Shown here: in pieces, positions 35,701 through 47,880 of the stretch
Layout: each line of letters starts with the position of its first letter
How positions within the stretch are numbered: the stretch's first letter is position 1
NCBI GenBank assembly: GCA_947462335.1
Contig: OX381705.1
Span: forward strand, 42,548,675 to 42,612,674
Direction of reading: 5' to 3'
Length of the DNA: 64,000 nt
From: Harmothoe impar
Taxonomy: Eukaryota; Annelida; Polychaeta; Phyllodocida; Polynoidae
Program-made: the position numbers and the translations under genes
Notes under the pieces: generated by a model
The model's input: the letters and a program-made list of their open reading frames with translations, nothing else
The model's database searches: none
What the model was told of the DNA's origin: nothing

Positions 35701-37789
35701 AATACCCTAAACCAAAGAAGGTATTCAACCGAAGAAAGGAAATCCTAATACAATGACGTATTAAGTCATTCTCCCTGGGGGAAATGAGCTTCAGGCTATA
35801 CACTCACAAGGCTTGTTCTTTGGGGGTTGGGTCTGGCCAATAATGTAACATTAAATAGGTTCCTGAGAAAGTGGTAACCCTGAGGATTTAATGATGTGGG
35901 CCAGTTTATTTCTCTTTTTTTCGGAAACTCCTATTAAGTTAAAAAGGAATTCTCTTCCTCTGACGATATCTGTACTTTTAAGATCCATCTTGGTTAGGTT
36001 TGTCTAGTAACATAATAAGTAATTGAATGACATCAAACTTTTTATAAATGATATGATTATTTTTGTTTTCCACTAATCATTACAATAGAGTTCCCCTCTC
36101 CTCGCCCATCCACCCTACCAGTACCCTACATCCTACCCACGGGCCAATGGTGTCTAGACCTGTGCTGGGTGAGTGGACACAGGTGACCTATATATAATAC
36201 AAGGGTATGACAAAGCTTGACTCCTCTCTCCTGTGCACCTACATTAAATGAGGAATGTGAGCAATTTAATCTAAACTGGATGGAATAAATGGGCTTATTT
36301 GTAAGTTCATACTGAACTGGTATTCCCCTGAGCATTGTGGCATGGATGTGTTAGTTATAATTAAGTAATTGGTGATTTGGTGTTTGTCCACCTTGTCCTG
36401 TGTGTTTACATTTTCTGCAGTCCTGAAAGCATGTGTATCAATAACAGCTCATTGGTCAGGGGGTAGTGAATATTCATGGTACAATGCCAGTAAGGTCTAA
36501 TAGCACCTGTACAACTGAGGGTCATTGAAATTTGTTCTTGGTGAGTGGAGCCAACATGACATGGGTAGGTAGCTGGGGTTTGGTGAATGATCAGGGGCAG
36601 TGTACAGTGAGTGGAGGCGGGTACTAGTGAGTGGGTGGGGAAGGTGGCTGAGGGTGGCATGTGGGGGCATTACAATCAGCAGACAACAAGTCTGAGGCTG
36701 AGGACCCCATGAAGGGGCACTTCATGTGAAAATCCATTCATGAAGAAATCCACATCAAAATATGTCTGTACAATAAATATTCATTGTTAATCATGGTTGA
36801 GTCACAATAAATTTGATAAAGCCTAATGAAAAAGAGAATGTTTAATTCACAAGTTTGGCAGCAAATAGTTCTCTAGACAACCACCAGAGGGCACCCAGCA
36901 GAAAATGGCAGAAACCAAGATGGCGGTGTAGTGACATACCCTTGTAGTAATATCTAGGTCACATCTCATTCTTATAGCACAGGTCTAGTCAGCTTTGGCC
37001 CGTGATCCTACCATACCCAAGAGGTATATAGCTCTAGCTGCCGTAGGTTGTAGCAGAGAGGCTGTATGACTCTGCCTGTAGCAACGACCCTACAAATAGT
37101 ACAACTACAATACTCACGGTCATAGCCAAAGGTTGTAGGATACGTCACCTTCGATCTGTTATCATATTTGTATTTACAACGTACTGCATTATGTAATGAC
37201 CATATCATAAACGGAAGAGACCGTTTTGACCGTTTTGAAAACTGAAACTTAAATAGCCAAATCGGTCAGGGGCGTATCCAACCGACCTGACCCCCCCCCC
37301 CCCCACCCCTTTTTTCGGATATTAAAAAGATTTCTCTAATGATATTTCGACTTTTACAAACATGATTTCAATTACAATCCTTTGGTGTGACACATACAAA
37401 AGTGTTTCGATTTCGTGTGTAGACTAGAAATTATCAACCTTTCGCTATTGCTGTCATATGCCATTTAAAATGCATCTTCATGCATCTAAATACTTCAGGG
37501 AATGCATAGTTGACCAACAATGCCATGGTATAATACTGTCACGAAACATGTATTTTCAGTCAGTCTAAATGTACTAATTATTCAATTAAAACAAGTACTG
37601 GTAACTTTATGTATAGATCAGCAAGTTATCATCTGGGTCAATAGTCCACCAACCGACAACCAACAGATTACCAACCGACTAGGACAGTCGTGAAATCATA
37701 TCTTCAACCAGTTTGGTGTATGTGGCATTGTGTTTGTTACTTCCCAGGGCACTCAAACGTGTTGGGATCATCCACAGAAGAAAAAAAAC
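32788..37789. other. Gene-free stretch upstream of the GNAT pair
   Basis: No gene could be supported before the first GNAT exon. The stretch includes an imperfect inverted repeat at 35360-35605 and a 14-C run at 37291-37304. An acceptor-like TTACTTCCCAG at about 37738-37748 might end a 5' UTR intron of the first GNAT gene. Confidence 0.45.
35360..35605. repeat. Imperfect inverted repeat (fold-back)
   Basis: About 75 bases around TAGAGTCAACCACGTA (35384 region) recur inverted around TACGTGGTTGACTCTA (35556 region), with a spacer of about 90 bases. Both arms, read outward, encode similar short peptides containing YVVDSR. Nothing suggests a real protein. A degraded fold-back element is the simplest reading. 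Confidence 0.6.
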
Positions 37790-39439
37790 ATGGATACAGA
37801 TGTGCAGTATTTCATCAGACAGGCAAAACGTGAGGATATGGCCTCCCTCCTTCCATTAGCACTAGAAGAGGGTTGGAATGACTCCGTGGAATACCTAGAA
37901 AGCTGCTTTAACCATCATCCACCTGGGTATTTTGTGGCAGTAGACACACACGGAGAACTGATAGGTAAGGCATATAGGCTATCTACGTACTCAACTGTTA
38001 AAGGGTATCCCAATGTCTACGCCACTGACATGGTGTTTCTTTCCTAAAGTAGTTTTTGAATAGTGCTGCTACCTAGGACTATATGTTGGTACTTATGGTT
38101 GATGGGTAGTTATGCCTTATGGTATCTAAAATTGGGTTACCAGACCTATAATCTTTGGCATAATCGTTACCACCTAAAAGACTCTTGGAATGGGTGGGAT
38201 TTGAACCGGCAATCTTTGGATCTAAAGTCCAGTGCCCTATGGCCAGGGCTAGCTTGGCAGATGATGCTTGAACCTCATAGTAGGTTAGTGCTATGGATCT
38301 CATTTTTTCCTATGACTACCTGTTTTTATTGTTTAGACATGTTACAGATGCTATACATCAGAGAAGATTGGTTAAGATATTTTTTGGCCAATTTCTCACA
38401 AAGTAGGAAGAGGTTGAGAAAATAGGCCGTCGTAAAAGGTGTTCTACTTTCAAATGTCAAAGCTAGCTTATGCACCATCTTTTTTTGTTGTTGCTTCTAG
38501 TATAGTATAGAAACCTGACCCAGTGGCATGATTTTGTGGGTGACAGGAATAGATTAATCGAGAATGTACAAAAAGTCAATCTACCACAGGCACTTATTGA
38601 TAAAAAGGACCTTCTTACTATGTGTTAACTGTGGGGTTTCCTTTGCATATAACAGTAACTTTGTTGTATAAAGAGGGCAAGCGATTTGTACCTAAATTCA
38701 CTTCTTAATTTTCTTTTCAGCTCATTGTGGTGCCAATCCTTGTGATGATTATAATGGTTATATAAATCTGTATGTGACCAGTAAGGCATACCGTGGTATG
38801 GGGATAGGGCGCCAACTGTATGAGAAGGCCCTTCAATCCCTTGGTGACAGAAATGTTGTATTGAATGCCAAGTGGGATCGCCAGGACATGTACAAGACAG
38901 CAGGATTCATGATTTCTTCCTTCAAGCTACACATATACCTTTGCCCCATGAGCTCTGTCAATCTAGACCCAGCAGGAAAATACTTAATGGAATCTTTAAC
39001 AATAGAATCTATTAAAGACATTGACATCAACTTACTATATAAATATGACGAAAAGATAAACCCATCTAAAAGGTTTGAAGATATCAAACAATGCCTGCAA
39101 CGCTCTCAGTTTGGTTTGGCTGTGGTAGAAGACAGTGTGGTCAAAGGCTGGGGTACTCTGTCCGAGGGAGATTTGGGGTATGCCCTATCTCCTTTATATG
39201 CTGATACAACAGAAACTGCTAAAGTTCTGATATATGGTTTGCTTGAGAAGGTGCCAGAAGATGCCAAGATTGAAGTTGCCTTTCCTGCGCCGAATGCTGG
39301 GGCACAGAAAATCTTTGATGACCTCAATGTAACGAGTGGGGTTCCTGATCACAACATGAGGATGTATTCTAAGAGGGATGTGGATCTTCCACTTCAGATG
39401 TTATTCTCCCCAATGAATTACCATACAGTTCTGTACTGA
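37790..39439 (+). CDS. GNAT-family N-acyltransferase, copy 1 (two exons)
   Basis: Coding exons are 37790-37964 and 38721-39439, joined through GATAG|GTAAGG and TTTTCAG|CT in phase 1, giving 297 residues. The start MDTDVQYFIRQ gives the usual GNAT opening beta strand. Residues 83-88 (RGMGIG) are the R/Q-x-x-G-x-G acetyl-CoA loop of GNAT motif A, preceded by a strand containing INLYV. The second half (about 140-297) fits a C-terminal Acetyltransf_18/YitH-HolE-like module found in many invertebrate proteins. The enzyme probably transfers an acyl group from acyl-CoA to an amine; the substrate is unknown. It is a tandem duplicate of the gene at 40089, about 70% identical by eye, with the same intron position and total length. 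Intron 1 (756 bp) holds a SINE absent from the paralogue. No signal peptide is seen. Additional 5' non-coding exons are possible. Confidence 0.92.
38050..38265 (-). mobile_element. tRNA-derived SINE in the GNAT copy 1 intron
   Basis: On the minus strand 38261-38195 reads as a tRNA-like head: an A-box-like AGCTAGCCCTGGCCATAGGGC and B box GGTTCAAATCCCA at normal spacing, with a TGGA/TCCA anticodon stem. The tail runs toward lower coordinates; its exact end is unclear. The paralogous intron (326 bp) lacks it, so this insertion contributes to the length difference. Confidence 0.65.
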
Positions 39440-40088
39440 ATTTACAAATAATCAATGTTCAGAGCTTTTAAGAGCTCAGCCTAGAGTCCTAATCCGATAT
39501 TCTTTGTGCATTTGTCACCTTGCAAATCACTATTGTTTGAATAGATATCAAATCTGTGGACCAGTTCTTTGCTTGTGTAGAACCTGAGGATGACCTCACA
39601 ACTCTAATAGGTTGTTCACCGTGAATGAATATGCACATAGATATGAAGTAGAAGCGGCAAATTCTCCCCATTTAGTTTTTGCTATTCTTTCTAATATTGT
39701 GCAAAATGTATGCTACAGATGCCAACGATGCTGCTGGTAGGACCTAGCGCAAATTATGTATCAGTTTTTTAGACTAATTAAACTATACATTCAAAAATGT
39801 ATGTGTGGCTTTTCCTTTCTTAGTGACTATGGTTAATTTTATTGACAACTCGAAAATCAAGTGTTAATATTAGCTTGTGTGACCCTGGATCAATCTATAT
39901 AGGCTACTCTCAGTCATCGTATCTATACAAATGTATACCAATAGTTAAGGAGACAGGTCAGTGGGTCAGCAAATGCCCTGTGTAATCATTGAACTTTGAC
40001 CAGTTTGGTGTCAGTGGTCCTAGTATATCATACCTGTAAAGAGTCGGCAGTTCACTATATTCTAGGATCATCTTGTAAACAGTATAAC
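39440..40088. other. Intergenic spacer between GNAT copies
   Basis: A 650-bp spacer. A weak polyadenylation signal ATTAAA lies near 39777. GACCAGTTTGGTGT occurs about 90 bases before the coding start of copy 2 (near 39998) and a near match lies before copy 1 (near 37708), so the duplication carried some upstream sequence. Confidence 0.6.
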
Positions 40089-41308
40089 ATGAAGAGAGAG
40101 ATGGAGTATTCCATTAGACAGGCTAAATGTGAAGACATGACTTTACTTCTTCCGCTGGCTCTAGCAGAGGGTTGGAATGACTCTGTGGAGTACTTAGAAA
40201 GCTGCTTTAAACATTATCCAACTGGATACTTTGTGGCTGTGGACACACATGGGGAGCTGATAGGTATGGTGCAAATCAAATGAAAGGGATTTAACCCAAG
40301 TATGTAAATTTGTATACATTCGTACATGCATGTGTCTCTTGTTCTTCTTTTGTCGTAGAATTACAAGTAAGTAAGTAATACATCACATACACCCAGAGCA
40401 CAGAAAGAGAGGCACTTTTTTCCCCAATGCGAGAGTTAGGCATGTTGTTAATGAGAGCGGGGGGGGCCTGAGGCCCTGCCTGACTGAGTAGTGACTCCCT
40501 TTCTAAAAGAGGGTCATGCAAGGTTGGAAGCATGAGCTCCATTTATTTTGTATAGAATTTCATATCATTTTCTCTTCATTTTTTCCCAGGTCATTGTGGT
40601 GCCAATCCTTGTGATGATGACAATGGATATATAAACCTGTATGTGACCAGTAAGGCATACCGTGGTATGGGGATAGGTCGCCAACTGTATGAGAAGGCTC
40701 TTCAAACCCTGGGGGACAGAAATATTGTAGTGAACGCCTCCTGGGACAGTCAGCACATTTACAAGACAGCAGGCTTCAGGGTTTCTTCCTTCAAATTACA
40801 TGCATACATCTGTCCTATGAGATCCATCAATCTAGACCCAGTAGATAAAGACTCAATGTCATCTTTGGCAATGGTACATGTTCGTGACATTGACATTAAA
40901 TTGCTATATGCATATGATGAAAGGATACACCTAACTAAGAGGGAAGATGCTATCAAGCACTGTCTACAATGCTCTAAGTTTGGTTTGGCTGTAGTGGAAG
41001 ATGGACAGGTCAAAGGCTGGGGTGCTCTGTCCAAAGGTGACTTGGGGTATGCCTTATCGCCAGTGTATGCAAATACGGCAGTGATTGCTAAAGCTCTAGT
41101 ATATGCATTGCTGAAAAAGGTACCAGAAGATGCCAATATCGAAGCTGCCTTTCCTGCATCAAATGCTGGGGCACAGATGATCTTTGATGACCTCAATGTA
41201 ACAAGTGGAATTCCTGATCATGCCATGAGGATGTATTCTAAGAGGGATGTGAATCTTCCACTTCAAATGTTATTCTCCCCAATGAATTACCATACAGTTT
41301 TGTTCTAG
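40089..41308 (+). CDS. GNAT-family N-acyltransferase, copy 2 (two exons)
   Basis: Coding exons are 40089-40263 and 40590-41308, joined through GATAG|GTATGG and TTCCCAG|GT in phase 1, giving 297 residues, exactly the length of copy 1. The start MKREMEYSIRQ matches copy 1 after one or two residues. RGMGIG at residues 83-88 is the acetyl-CoA binding loop. The C-terminal tail around MRMYSKRDV to MLFSPMNYHTVL is almost unchanged between copies, whereas the middle (about 125-165) is the most diverged. This fits a constrained fold with a changing substrate region. Both copies are open with intact splice sites, so both are probably functional. An AATAAA lies at 41698. The acceptor substrate is unknown. 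Confidence 0.92.
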
Positions 41309-44300
41309 AAGTAGAGAATATCTAATGACAGGGTCTCAGTAGACTGAGATTTAATATGGCTATTGCTGCCATGCACCTGTAGTTCTCTATTGCCACATTA
41401 GCCATGTTAATTCTTAATAGGTTGTAGTTTACTTAAAATGATACTTATTTCAGGTGGAATACGTCATTTATGAAAATGTTACACATGTAAACGTACTGTA
41501 CTGGTAGAGGGAACAAGAGGTCAATTACTTAGTCATAGTTCAAATAGTAATCGCAAAGTTACTTATACTACAGTTGTCTGGGAGAGCAATAGAAATGCCT
41601 GTCTCTATAACACGTACATAGCAATCAGAAAGCAATCACTAGGTATAAGTGTTTTTTCCCCGACGCTAAAACATGCATTTTTGTGGAAAATAGCTGAAAA
41701 TAAACTCCCTAGGTTTATTTTATAAAGCTATGACTCCCTGTATGTTCCCCATACAGCAAAGGGAAATATCAATCTCAGATATGGTTATGTGTGAATAGCT
41801 GCATAAGTGTCATACGCCTTGAACAATCATGATTATCCTCAGCTGACGCCTTGGACGACTACCCTGATCACCTTTATAACGACTCAGTTGTACCATATCT
41901 ATCAAATACTGACTATTGTTATGTACCAACTCATCCATTTATAGATCGTCACCTGTTAAATATTTATTGTTGAGTTAACAGACTCTCATCTCTGAATCAA
42001 AAGTGGATGGAACCAAAAGTTAAAATAAAATGTGATAACACGACTGTTTGTTAAACAATGTGTATTGACTTCACTGGATGTGATTTACCCCATAGAAATC
42101 AACATGTACCGTACGCATACGAAACCTCCGGTGTCAGAGTCTATATGTGTGTGGGTATTACGAGGGTTTTTGGACATGTAGGCTACAGTGCTGAAATGCA
42201 GTTTTCATATCCCAGGTGCGGGTCATATACTCTCATTCCCAAATCCTTCCAAAGGAAGGCTCTGGTAATATGATGGTAAATTACAGTAAAACTACCATCA
42301 TACATTCTGGTTCCTGTCCACTGGTTCCAGGCTACCAGCAGGGGTTGCCCAGACCCAGCAAAATCCCAAGGTCAAGGTCATTTGGCTGTTATCAGAGCCT
42401 TCCTTCTGAAGGATTTGGGAACGAGAGTACGGGTTATAGGGCTCTCACAAAGAGTGCGGGTAATTGACTGTAAATGTTATTTCTGGATCAAATGTGCATG
42501 AATAGCTGTCATACTACATCTATGAGGATTGATTGGGTACCATATAAATGGATCGCATATTGTGTTCTAATGAATTTGCCACAACAAGTTGTTAGATAAT
42601 AAGCATGTACTAAAACCTTAAAACTTGTCTTTTTTGTAAAAGACAATAGCAGACCCTGATAACCTGAAACATTATTCCTCTTGTGTCGATAATGATCCTG
42701 ACCTCGCACCTCCGATGAATCTAAAGCAAGGCTAAAAATCACAATGTGGAAATCTACTCATATCTTAAGAAAACATTGTTAAAGCCTCAGCACGCCTGCA
42801 TAACCTACTTGTAAATGGCTGCAGTCGTTGGCAAGGAAGTAATGACCCATTCTACAGGATTATCTTACTTCAGTGCATTTTCCTCTCTGGAGGGGAGTAC
42901 AACAATGCCACAAGGCAGCTTGATTTCAAGGTGCTGATAAACAATCGGAACCTGTCCGATCGTCAAAATCTCTACTTCCTGCACACACCTTTATATAACT
43001 TAATATAACGTGTGGGTGCCGTAAAGCAGCAAGATAGGTTTTTATTTATCCTCCTTAGACGTGAACGTCATACAGGAGTTTTTGTTGCCCTTGAGGCACT
43101 GATAAGCCGACACTACACCAAGGATTGTGACCTTTGTCCAGCAGCAGCGCTGCACACGTGAATTCACAATGGAGAACGTCGAGTGCTTTTGTGTGGAAAT
43201 TACCAATCCCAAGCGTGAGCAATCTGAAGGCAAAACACGGCACTTAGCGCCAGGACTTGTCTGATTCCCTGCAAAAACACACAACACATTGGGAGCGATC
43301 GGGCAGAACAGAAGTGTGAAAACAAGTGGGGTTTTGCAGGGATCTGCTGCTAAGAAACCACCAATTGTTCACACCTAGCTTAACCTGCCTGAGAGCACCC
43401 AATGTGCCATGTCAACAATGGCGTGAAAAGTTGAGGTCGTCGGTCGAGAGCTGAAGCGGTGGGAAATAATTGCCATTTCACTGACTTCTCACAGTGGAAG
43501 ACAAAAAAAGGATTAAATCATTTATTTCCAACGCAAGAATGTACTTTTCAAACAACAACAAAATATTGTGTCCTTCAAATTTGGCGAAAATGGAGGAAAA
43601 GATTAATGAATTTGTACACATCGTTCATTGACTTTGTGAGACATTGGTTTGCAATGTTGTCATGTGTATTATCGCCATGTATAAAGCAAGTCAAACTCAA
43701 ACTAGAATGTACCACCGAATGGTCCTTGCTGGAGGCATGCACTGGTTGCTTGTGAAATATTCTGAATAGCATGTTCTCCTTTACGCATCCCCTTGCACAT
43801 GTACATTGTGTGCCATGTAAAGTACATGTATAGGCTATCATAAGAGAACTACATATGCAACATATACGAGTATACCCCTTCCCCATATAGCTGCTGGGCG
43901 GCTCATTTGGACATGAATCGGAGCAGCTCATGGATATATTTATACGAGTAGAAGCTATAGACAGTGATGAATACACAGCCCATGCCAGTGTATCACTAAT
44001 CAGGATAATTGCTTGGCGATCTTTGCCCTTAGCCTGGCCGGGAGTAGCTGTAAGACCATGATGAGCTGCTCCTCCCACGGCCGACTTACAGGTGCTCATC
44101 TCCGGCTCAAGGGGGGGGGGGCTCTAACTCTTTCTGTCTCTGCCCACTAGCAGCTCTCGCCGAGCTCTCGTTGAGTAATGTAGACGGCATTGGCCGCCCT
44201 TTCTGTTCAAAGTGGAGTCTCCTCGTCTCAGACAGACCTATTTAAAGATGTATCATGAGAAAGGCCTCCCTGCTCTGTAACTTAATTAGTAAGGATGTAA

Positions 44301-44351
44301 AATGCAGCACCACCACACAGGGTGGATCCCACCGCTATATCTCTCACCATC
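41309..44351. other. Gene-free stretch downstream of the GNAT pair
   Basis: Apart from the 202-bp TIR element at 42228-42429, nothing is recognised. The minus-strand open frame at 43575-44099 is long for the region (174 codons) but has no domain, and its composition does not favour coding. An 11-G run lies at 44111-44121. Confidence 0.45.
42228..42429. mobile_element. 202-bp MITE, CTCTCGTTCCCAAATCC family
   Basis: The ends TACTCTCATTCCCAAATCC and the inverse of GGATTTGGGAACGAGAGTA match closely, followed by a shared GAAGGAAGGCTCTG block. It is the uninterrupted relative of the element at 29963-30513. No coding capacity. Confidence 0.8.
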
Positions 44352-46981
44352 TCCTAGAGGTCTGCTACTAAGTACATCAACTCATCTATGTCCTAGCATG
44401 AGATACGAACACCTATATCACTTTTATTACTGAACCTTTTAGAGCGGGGAGCAATGAAACACGAGCCAAAATAAGATACCAACAGGAAAAGTCAAGAAAT
44501 TACCCAACTTTGGCGGCCATTTTGGGCATGTAGACACACTTTGACAAACATGAAATCTTTTTTCCCTTAAAGATCCCATCTATATATTTGAAATGAGTAA
44601 ATAGCTAACTTGTTCCGTGTTTTCTTCTGTGTAAGAAAAATTATCAAAACTATGTAAACATTGCCTTAACCAGATCATTTTTGGGTGTTTTTTGGACTAT
44701 AGATAATGGCATGAGCATTTCAGAACTTTTGGAATTATGTAAATATTCAAATTATAAGTGAAGTAGTGATACTATGAACTAAGGATGTTGACTTAAAAGG
44801 GTGGTACCCTAGTTTTCAATATCTATATAAATAAGCAAGATATGGCGCTATCAAAATAGCAATGATATAAAAAACAGTGTATCTTGAACCAATATTCACA
44901 CTGCAGTATTTCAGGATTCCCTTCATCAATTGAGATGGAATAAATACCATATTGTAGGTATTTTCAGATTTTGTATGTGGAATGGTCATGACAGCCATAT
45001 CTGATATGGTTTCCATGGCAACCAATAATTCACAAAATCATTATTTCTGTTGCTATGGCAACGGATATTTTGACCAAAATCACACCAAAAATAATGGAAA
45101 ATATTAGTACCATCCTTTTAAGCTTGAAAAACTCTCGAAAGCAGGTTTTTACAAAAAAAAATCCTTTTGTCCTACATTTTTGATGATTTTTACCTAAAAA
45201 ATCGATTAAATATGGGTGAAAATCGAGTTGATTGTCCCCCAAGTTGGCAAGCCAACCATATGAAGGAAAATATTACCAGAGATAAATGGTTCAAGGTCCC
45301 TGGAGACTGTATAGCAAATAGTGAAAATCCAAAAAATCTAAGCTTTGAAGCAATTTTTGAGAAAATGGCAGGGGGCTCAAAAACGGCCAAAAATTCGCAT
45401 AAATGCGCGATCAGGAAAGGAAGAGTTAAAATGACACAACTTGGCTGGGCATTTTGGGCATTTGGACACACTGAACAAACATGAAACATTTTTTCCCTTT
45501 AAGATCTCATCTGTATCATTCAAATTTTTCAAAACGTGAACTTGTTACATGTATGCATTTTTGTGTATGAGATAAAGTATCAAAAATATGTGAACATCAC
45601 TTCATCTTAAAATGACAGAACTTGCCTGGCCATTTTCGGCATGTGGACACACTTGAAAAAAACATGAAATATTTTTTCCTTGTAAGATCTAATCTGTATC
45701 ATTCAAATGTGTCTAACAGCTAGCTTCAATTGTTACATGTTTTTTTGTGTGTGAAATAAATCATCAAAAAAAAAAAATATCAGTTCATCTTAAAATAGCA
45801 CAACTTTGCTGGCCATTAAGGGCATGTGGACACACGGGAACAACCATGAAAGTTTTTTTGTGTAAGATCCCATCTGTAACATTCAAATGTGACTAAAAGC
45901 AAACTTGTTATGTGTTTGTTTGTGCATAAAATAAATTATCAAAAATATGTAAATATCACTTCATATTAATATGGCACAATTTGAACAGTATGCTGCTAGT
46001 GCCTTGCATGAACAATTAACATTTTGAGTGTTAATTCTCATCTCATAAGTATCACTGATACATCATAGGAAAATAGTTCCTACCTTGAATGAAGAAATTG
46101 TGGGATGTTGTGTCACAAATGTGTTTGTATGATTTCGCTTGGATTTTTTGGTGACATCAGCTTCACACTATAGTCACCATTTTCCCCCAAATCATCCAAT
46201 ACAATACCAAGCCACCAATGTCCATCGTTCACACAAGCAATATATTGGCCAGTGCTCATTTTCTATATACTGGTGGTAGTGTACTTTTGCATGAAGCACA
46301 CAAAATTTCTTACACCCCCCTCTTGTCAAGGGGTCAAAAGTTTTTTCACCCCACCCTCACGGGTGGAAAATCGGCATCCACATATGCCCTTTGAAGCAAA
46401 TCAACACATGGGCTTTTTCACTAAAAAAAGGCCAAATTTGTTTGCCCAACCCAAAGGGGTTGTTTGTTCATGTGTGTCCACATCCCAAGATGGCCAGCCA
46501 TGTAGTGTCATTTTAATACAAACCAATGTCTACATAGTTTTGATAATCTTTCTTACACAGAAGAAAACACAGAACAAGTTAGCTATTCAAATCATTTCAA
46601 TGATATAGATGGGATCTTTAAAGTATAAAAGATTTCATGTTTTTCAACTGTGTCCACATGCCCAAAATGGCCACCAAAGTTGGGTAATTTTGGTAGAAAG
46701 GTCAACTTGAAGCACCCACAGCTCCCCCTGTGGCATTGACATGAAGTATACTATCATTTTTACACAAGCTCTGTATATCCATACATCAGTTTAGAGAAAT
46801 GGGAGTCCTGGAGTAGAGCATCTAGCTGTGGTGGCTCTTGCAAATTTGGACCCGTTGGTATCTGATTTTGTCTCCTGTTTGGTGCCCCCCCCCCGCTCTT
46901 AAAGGTTCAGTGAATAAAGAGATATAGGTGTTTTATCTCATGCTAGTACATAGGTGTTTTGAGTAGTAGATCTCTAGTTAC
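44352..46981. mobile_element. 2.6-kb element with TIRs over 300 bp
   Basis: The left arm (about 44352-44672) recurs inverted at about 46518-46981. Shared landmarks are CTAGAG.TCT.CTACT, TAGCATGAGATA, ACACCTATAT, ACTGAACCTTTTAGAGCGGGG, AAGATACCAAC, AATTACCCAACTTTGG and CCATTTTGGGCATGT. The right arm carries about 150 extra bases. The interior (44673-46517) has ~180-bp tandem units and no transposase, so this is a non-autonomous long-TIR or fold-back element. Confidence 0.7.
45420..45985 (+). repeat. Three ~180-bp tandem units inside the long-TIR element
   Basis: Units start near 45431, 45611 and 45794, and the beginning of a further unit is visible near 45970. Each contains ACAACTTGGCTGGCCATTTT-like, GGCATGTGGACACAC, CATGAAA.TTTTTTCC and ATCAAAAATATG blocks. 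The same blocks form the inner part of both TIR arms, so the array probably grew from a TIR segment. Confidence 0.75.
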
Positions 46982-47354
46982 CATAGTTTTTACATACATG
47001 TAGTAGACATCTGGAAATTGATCAGCCTTAACACCTTCATTTGATGCACCCATCACCTCTATGCAAAGTGGGTCACTACTGGCAAACCGCTTAGGTTATG
47101 AAAGCCATATTTGCAGATGATACTCAGGGTACATTGGTCTACCATCTCTCCAAAGGAATGTTCAATACAAACTTTTCACCTAGGAAAATCCTCTATATCT
47201 AGTTGATCTGACATGAACTCACCCAATGGTCACCGTCAACTGGGGAACTCCGGTTGACTAAGCCCATACATTTCCTATAAAACTTCGGCCGAGCCTAGTG
47301 GACTGTGGCCATTAAACAGCACGTTTTGACTGGTGTATTTATTTATATGTGTGT

Positions 47355-47576
<222 letters not shown>

Positions 47577-47592
47577 CTATTTTTTATTACAA

Positions 47593-47762
47593 AGAAAAAA
47601 TACACAAGTTCACATGGCGAGTTACAAACAGGTTCTGACCATGGGCGGTCAAATGTAGACCCACCTGCCCCCAAGTGGGCAGTGGAGGAACTAGAGTGGG
47701 AGTTTAGTTCGGTATTTGTACAATATATCCCTATAATCTTATGAATATTATTGGTGACATAT
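47593..47762 (-). repeat. Split direct repeat A2
   Basis: A 170-bp copy of A1 (52550-52719), identical by eye. It directly abuts B1, sharing one base at 47762. In models for this retrotransposon class these repeats rebuild the ends through a circular DNA intermediate. Confidence 0.9.
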
Positions 47763-47850
47763 TTTACTGCAATGAACTAACAATGACAAGGATGACGAGT
47801 TAACACGAGATACTTTTGCCCCTAGGATTCAGGTTCAATTTCAGGAGGCC
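47762..47850 (-). repeat. Split direct repeat B1
   Basis: 89 bp matching B2 (47488-47576). It lies about 30 bp past the recombinase stop codon, in the 3' non-coding part of the element. Confidence 0.9.
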
Positions 47851-47880
47851 AAACCCCAACATACCACACTTTTGCCCCAA

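Noticed and set aside
43575..44099. A 174-codon minus-strand frame
   Set aside because: Low similarity to anything recognisable, no splice partners, and composition not clearly coding.
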